Positions 6,910 to 9,486 of a DNA stretch of 9,486 bases are shown in pieces. This stretch comes from Alphaproteobacteria bacterium (GTDB taxonomy: Bacteria; Pseudomonadota; Alphaproteobacteria; Micropepsales; Micropepsaceae). The notes under the pieces were generated by a model that had not been told where the DNA came from, did no database searches, and was given only the letters and a program-made list of their open reading frames with translations. The stretch spans positions 1 to 9,486 of the forward strand of contig JAPLPI010000286.1 of NCBI GenBank assembly GCA_026400305.1. The letters are read 5' to 3'. Numbering within the stretch: position 1 is the stretch's first letter; each line of letters opens with the position of its first letter. The translations under genes and the position numbers were made by a program.

Positions 6910-6930
6910 AGCGTCAACTGACGCTATAAC
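6910..6930 (+). promoter_or_regulatory. Palindrome and -10-like box just before the L,D-transpeptidase ATG
   Basis: AGCGTCA and TGACGCT (6910-6916 and 6919-6925) form a perfect 7-bp inverted repeat around AC. Its last base begins TATAAC (6925-6930), a good -10 match. The ATG at 6937 follows after six bases, so transcription from this box would start at or next to the start codon and give a leaderless message. No good -35 is seen. No T-run follows, so it is unlikely to be a terminator of the upstream gene. Confidence 0.4.
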
Positions 6931-6936
6931 CGTTTC

Positions 6937-7440
6937 ATGAACCTCATCGTCACCTCGGACAAAGACGGCGCATGGCTGGACTGGGGCGCGGGCAAGCGCC
7001 GCGCAGCCATCGGACCGGGCGGCATCGCCATTAAGCGCGGTGAGGGTGACGGCATCACCCCTCGCGGCACCTTTCCCATCCGCGAAGTCTTTTATCGCGC
7101 CGACCGGGTGAAGAATCTGCAAATCGCCTTGCCGCTATGGAAGATTGCCAGGGATGACGGCTGGTGCGACGCGCCGGAGGATCAGCTCTACAACCGTCTG
7201 GTGAAGCTTCCCTACCCTGCTCGCGCCGAGACGATGTGGCGGGACGATCACCTGTATGACTTGGTGGCAGTGATCGGCTTCAATGACGGTCCGGTCTATC
7301 TCGGCAAGGGCAGCGCGCTTTTCCTGCACTATGCCAAGCCCGATTTTCCGCCCACCGCCGGCTGCGTGGCGCTGATGCGCGAAGACCTGGTCGAAGCGCT
7401 GGAGCAGCTTGTGCCCGGCGATCAGATCGTAATCGGCTGA
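6937..7440 (+). CDS. L,D-transpeptidase (YkuD)-domain protein without signal peptide
   Basis: A 167-residue single-domain YkuD-fold protein. The domain starts at the N-terminus. GDGITPRGTFPIREVFYRADR (about residues 37-57) is the usual entry, and the active-site motif reads HYAKPDFPPTAGCVAL, with His131 and nucleophile Cys143 spaced as in the family. Related exported enzymes form 3-3 cross-links or attach proteins to peptidoglycan. Here no signal peptide or anchor is visible, and the ATG is fixed by the immediately upstream stop-rich region, so export is unexplained. It may act by an unknown route or on cytoplasmic substrates. No Shine-Dalgarno is seen; a leaderless start is possible. It starts 70 bp after the unknown gene on the same strand. 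Its 3' end overlaps yggS, on the other strand, by 19 bp. Confidence 0.87.
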   Translation: MNLIVTSDKDGAWLDWGAGKRRAAIGPGGIAIKRGEGDGITPRGTFPIREVFYRADRVKNLQIALPLWKIARDDGWCDAPEDQLYNRLVKLPYPARAETMWRDDHLYDLVAVIGFNDGPVYLGKGSALFLHYAKPDFPPTAGCVALMREDLVEALEQLVPGDQIVIG

Positions 7441-8105
7441 TCTGTATTTTGGCGTGTACCGAAGATTGCGGTGCCGACCCGCACATGCGTCGCGCCGAAC
7501 TTCACCGCCAGCTCGAAATCCCCGCTCATGCCCATGCTGAGATTGGCAAGGCCGTGATCGCGGGCGAGTTTTGCGAGAAAGGCACAGTGGGGCGCCGCGT
7601 CGTCATCGGCAGGGGGAATGCACATCAATCCTTCCAGCGGCAAGTCCAGTTTCCGTGTCTGGGCGATCAAAGCGGCGGTTTCTACGGGCAACACGCCGGC
7701 TTTTTGCGGCTCCTCGCCGGTATTGACCTGGATGAACAGGCGCGGACAGCGGCCTAACTTTTCGCGCTCGACTGCTAGGGCATCGGCAAGCCTGGGGCGG
7801 TCAAGAGACTGGATGACGTCAAACAGCGCCGCCGCCTCCTTCACCTTGTTGGTCTGCAACGGACCGATCAGGTGCAATTCCAGGTCGGGATAGTCGTTCT
7901 TCAAAGCGGGAAACTTGGCCATTGCTTCCTGCACCCGGTTTTCGCCGAACAGGCGGTGGCCTGCCTCCAGCGCCTCGCGGATGCCCGCTTCGTCCACCGT
8001 CTTGGACACCGCCACCAGCCTTGTCGCGGGCGCCGGCTGGATGGCGGCCTTTCGCGCCGCATCGATGCGCGCCAGTATACTGCTGAGATTCTGTGAAACC
8101 GTCAT
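7422..8105 (-). CDS. yggS: YggS/PLPBP family pyridoxal-phosphate homeostasis protein
   Basis: A 227-residue single-domain TIM-barrel protein that binds pyridoxal 5'-phosphate and buffers vitamin B6 and amino-acid metabolism in the cytoplasm. Signature parts are the PLP lysine Lys35 in LVAVSKTV, FGENRVQEA (residues 53-61), HLIGPLQTNK (78-87), the strand FIQVNTGEEPQKAG, and the C-terminal phosphate site in LSMGMSGDFELAVKFGATHVRVGTAIFG. Everything expected is intact and the length is normal. The ATG at 8105 is the only reasonable start. It shares bases with the ATG of the divergent ThiE-like gene (CATG, 8103-8106), so its promoter must lie within that gene's coding sequence. No Shine-Dalgarno precedes it. 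The 3' end overlaps the L,D-transpeptidase gene by 19 bp. Confidence 0.95.
   Translation of the reverse strand: MTVSQNLSSILARIDAARKAAIQPAPATRLVAVSKTVDEAGIREALEAGHRLFGENRVQEAMAKFPALKNDYPDLELHLIGPLQTNKVKEAAALFDVIQSLDRPRLADALAVEREKLGRCPRLFIQVNTGEEPQKAGVLPVETAALIAQTRKLDLPLEGLMCIPPADDDAAPHCAFLAKLARDHGLANLSMGMSGDFELAVKFGATHVRVGTAIFGTRQNTDQPITI
8076..8081 (+). promoter_or_regulatory. -10-like TATACT upstream of the ThiE-like gene
   Basis: TATACT matches the -10 consensus at five of six bases, 22 bp upstream of the ATG at 8104 and inside the first codons of yggS. The -35 region is poor (TTCGCG at 8051-8056 would need a 19-bp spacer). A start near 8088 would give a very short leader. Confidence 0.35.
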
Positions 8106-8658
8106 GAGCGCGAACCTAGCCAGATATCAGTCGCTTCTCAACGCCGACATGCCGTTGGTGCTGATGACAGATGCGCGCAAGGTCGATTGGTCGGCTGCGG
8201 CGCGCCGCCTGCCGCATGGCAGCGTGGTGGTGGTGCGCGGGCACGATACCGAAAAGCGCCTAGTGCTGGCGGAAACACTGCGGGGCATCGCCCCTATGCT
8301 GATCGCCGATGATCCGGCACTGGCGGCGCGGATCGGAGCGGCGGGTCTTCATTTGCCGGAAAAACGCATGAAGGAAGCCGGCCATTGGCGGGCGCTTTTT
8401 CCGCACTGGATCATCACCGCGTCGGCGCACTCGCTCAGGGCGCTGATGGGCGCACATCTGCTGGACGTGGTGTTCCTGTCGCCGGTCTTCGCCACCACCA
8501 GCCACAAAAATGCCAGGCCGCTGACACCGCTGCGCGCCGCATTCATCGCAAGCCATGCGCCCGTGCCGGTCTATGCGCTGGGCGGCGTCACGGCGCAGAA
8601 TGCGGCGCTGCTGGCACCGGCCTTCAGCGGCATTGCGGCGATCTCGTCACTCTTGTGA
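8104..8658 (+). CDS. ThiE/TenI-like protein (thiamine phosphate synthase family)
   Basis: A 184-residue TIM-barrel protein with a ThiE-like second half: AGLHLPEK (residues 80-87, matching the family's GVHLGQ), ITASAHS (104-110), DVVFLSPVFATTSHKNA (121-137, matching the GPVFPT phosphate loop), and VYALGGV (156-162). ThiE joins hydroxymethylpyrimidine pyrophosphate to thiazole phosphate. This protein is short for ThiE (usually about 205-215 residues), and the early QxRxK pyrophosphate-binding motif is not recognisable; the matching strand reads VVVVRGHDTEKR. It may be a diverged synthase or a TenI-like or otherwise repurposed relative. The ATG at 8104 fits the fold start (PLVLMTDAR at 17-25 is strand 1). 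The frame stays open further upstream, but that part is antisense to yggS. The 3' end runs 12 bp into the outer-membrane-like pseudogene on the other strand. Confidence 0.8.
   Translation: MSANLARYQSLLNADMPLVLMTDARKVDWSAAARRLPHGSVVVVRGHDTEKRLVLAETLRGIAPMLIADDPALAARIGAAGLHLPEKRMKEAGHWRALFPHWIITASAHSLRALMGAHLLDVVFLSPVFATTSHKNARPLTPLRAAFIASHAPVPVYALGGVTAQNAALLAPAFSGIAAISSLL
8113..8141 (-). promoter_or_regulatory. Candidate promoter of yggS inside the ThiE-like gene
   Basis: On the minus strand TTGAGA (8136-8141) and TAGGTT (8113-8118) are separated by 17 bp. Seven bases then lead to the yggS ATG at 8105, so a transcript from here would be leaderless or nearly so. The -35 half is strong and the -10 half weak. 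This is consistent with the missing Shine-Dalgarno. Confidence 0.35.
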
Positions 8659-9170
8659 CGTGTGCAGATTGAGATGCAGGTAGACCGCATCCATCTTCAA
8701 TTGCCGGCTGCCGTCGAGAAAAGCGCCACTGCTGCGGCCATAGCTCAGATGCTGATAGCCGGTGCTGAGGTTGATGCTGGGTGAAATCCTGTATCCCAGT
8801 GACGCTTGCGTGCCGTTCAGGCCCAGGCGCGGGAGCGCGGCAATCGTTACTTCCTTTGCGACGCCGTTGCGCCTTCCTGGCCCGGCAGCTTTTGCTCGGC
8901 GCGCGATTCCGACACCGTGCCATAACCGGCCAGCGACAGCGCGCCGATGTCGGTCTAATAGCGCAGCGCCGCTGGCCCGCGCCCTGCTCCAGCCCGGCTG
9001 GCGGGGACCAAAAGCGCCCCCGAGGCTTCGCCGTCCAGGCGCAGCTGGGCATTGCCGGCCGGCCAGAACGGCTGGGTCAGGGCCCAGGTCTGCGTCTGGG
9101 CCACCGCTGGGTTCAGGGCGGCGCCCGCCGCCGCCAGAAGGGCCGGCAAGAAGAGGTTACTGACCGGCAA
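8647..9170 (-). pseudogene. Broken outer-membrane-beta-barrel-like gene
   Basis: Translated across two lesions this would be a protein of about 174 residues. The N-terminus is a signal peptide, MPVSNLFLPALLAAAGAALN then PAVAQTQ, followed by LTQPFWPAGNAQLRLDGEASG. An in-frame TAG at 8955-8957 interrupts ALRY and TDIGALSLAGYGTVSESRAE; CAG to TAG is the simplest change. That frame ends in TAA at 8847-8849, but the sequence clearly continues in the frame one base back with VTIAALPRLGLNGTQASLGY, SINLSTGYQHLSYGRSSG and MDAVYLHLNLHTSQE, ending at TGA 8647-8649. A one-base deletion near 8850-8862 fits. The alternating polar and aromatic pattern and the signal peptide suggest an outer-membrane barrel or similar exported protein; the family is not recognised. 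The start is TTG at 9170 behind a perfect AGGAGG. Sequencing error is an alternative. Confidence 0.65.
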
Positions 9171-9178
9171 TGCGCGGA

Positions 9179-9184
9179 CCTCCT
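9179..9184 (-). promoter_or_regulatory. Strong Shine-Dalgarno AGGAGG of the pseudogene
   Basis: On the minus strand AGGAGG lies 8 bases before the TTG at 9170 and fixes that start; no ATG is available in frame. It is the best ribosome binding site in the window, although it serves a broken gene. Confidence 0.65.
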
Positions 9185-9194
9185 AAGTCTTTGC

Positions 9195-9225
9195 TGTATA
9201 AGCCAAACCCTGCTTTACTGGGCAA
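9195..9225 (-). promoter_or_regulatory. Possible promoter of the pseudogene
   Basis: On the minus strand TTGCCC (9220-9225) and TATACA (9195-9200) are 19 bp apart, just upstream of the AGGAGG. The -10 is good but the spacing is long, so this is a weak call. Confidence 0.3.
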
Positions 9226-9236
9226 GGTTAGCGCCG

Positions 9237-9265
9237 TTGCGCGCGCAAGGCCCCGCCGCTATAAG
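9237..9265 (+). promoter_or_regulatory. Promoter of the DUF3576 lipoprotein gene
   Basis: TTGCGC (9237-9242), a 17-bp spacer and TATAAG (9260-9265) form the best promoter match in the window, giving a leader of about 55 nt to the ATG at 9326. The -35 box is the left half of the perfect 12-bp palindrome TTGCGCGCGCAA (9237-9248), a possible operator. Confidence 0.55.
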
Positions 9266-9325
9266 CCGTGGGGTCGGCGCTCACTGACCATCAGCAGCGG
9301 CCCGCCCCAAAGGAAAAGACGCCCA

Positions 9326-9486
9326 ATGCGAGTTCTGCCTGCCTTGTTGTGTGCGTTGGTCCTGGCCGGCTGCGGCGGCTCGTCGAATGACGGCACCCGG
9401 GAGATGGACACCGGCACCTCCATCGCCAGCGGCTCCACCCGCATGACCCTAGGCGTGAACTCCTATCTGTGGCACGCCTCGCTAGA
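9326..9486 (+). CDS. DUF3576 lipoprotein, N-terminal fragment
   Basis: The first 53 residues of a gene that leaves the window on the right. The N-terminus MRVLPALLCALVLAGCGGSS is a lipoprotein signal with lipobox LAGC, so Cys16 would be lipidated and the protein anchored in a membrane facing the periplasm. After a Gly/Ser/Thr-rich linker the sequence enters MTLGVNSYLWHASL, which is the start of the DUF3576 domain as I remember it from Alphaproteobacteria (VNSYLWRASLDTL). The domain's function is unknown. The ATG at 9326 follows AAAGGA (9309-9314), at a slightly long spacing of 11 bases. The promoter at 9237-9265 supports expression separate from the pseudogene, which is divergent. The family call rests on a short stretch only. 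Confidence 0.75.
   Translation, partial: MRVLPALLCALVLAGCGGSSNDGTREMDTGTSIASGSTRMTLGVNSYLWHASL

Noticed and set aside
8624..9052. 142-codon minus-strand frame across the pseudogene
   Set aside because: Its translation is Arg-rich and motif-free, whereas the other two frames give coherent exported-protein segments that join into one product.
8781..9287. Plus-strand open frames over the pseudogene and promoter region
   Set aside because: They are antisense to the signal peptide and barrel segments, Arg/Gly/Pro-rich, and have no convincing start signal.
1..9486. Mobile elements, CRISPR arrays, tRNA or rRNA genes
   Set aside because: I found no transposase, integrase, direct-repeat array, cloverleaf or rRNA-like stretch on reading both strands.

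Overview
The window is GC-rich, densely packed bacterial chromosome, most likely from an alphaproteobacterium. Lineage pointers are the partial DUF3576 lipoprotein at the right edge, the stand-alone HNH protein family at 914-1483, a coq7-type demethoxyubiquinone hydroxylase directly behind dsbB, and a PBP1A-type synthase without large insertions. It looks like housekeeping core genome. I see no transposase, integrase, tRNA, rRNA, CRISPR array or phage gene.

Left part (1-3427). A divergent pair opens the window: the N-terminus of a GluQRS-type tRNA-modifying enzyme on minus (cut by the edge) and an alpha/beta hydrolase on plus. An HNH protein (plus) then meets the dsbB-coq7 pair (minus) tail to tail. 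DsbB passes electrons from disulfide formation to ubiquinone and Coq7 makes ubiquinone, so the overlapping pair has a biochemical logic. A YgjP/SprT-like zinc metallopeptidase is divergent from dsbB.

Middle part (3424-7440). A minus-strand unit runs from an OmpR-type regulator with a degenerate receiver into a bifunctional PBP1A-type peptidoglycan synthase. Divergent from the regulator lies an uncharacterised protein, and the shared intergenic region holds a perfect 9-bp inverted repeat between candidate divergent promoters. Next comes a YkuD-type L,D-transpeptidase-domain protein with no signal peptide, with a 16-bp palindrome and a -10-like box directly before its ATG.

Right part (7422-9486). 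A YggS/PLPBP pyridoxal-phosphate homeostasis protein (minus) and a short ThiE-like protein (plus) are divergent, and their ATG codons overlap inside one CATG. A broken outer-membrane-like gene follows (one in-frame TAG, one frameshift, intact start signals). Last comes a DUF3576 lipoprotein N-terminus behind a good-looking promoter.

Packing is extreme. Two convergent pairs share palindromic stop tetramers (CTAG at 1480-1483, TTAA at 3424-3427), another overlaps by 19 bp, and the divergent pair shares its start tetramer. No intrinsic terminator with a T-run was recognised. I found no clear new multi-gene system. The most interesting items are the degenerate regulator with its palindromic control region, the conserved-looking unknown protein beside it, the six-helix DsbB, the CATG start overlap and the fresh-looking pseudogene.
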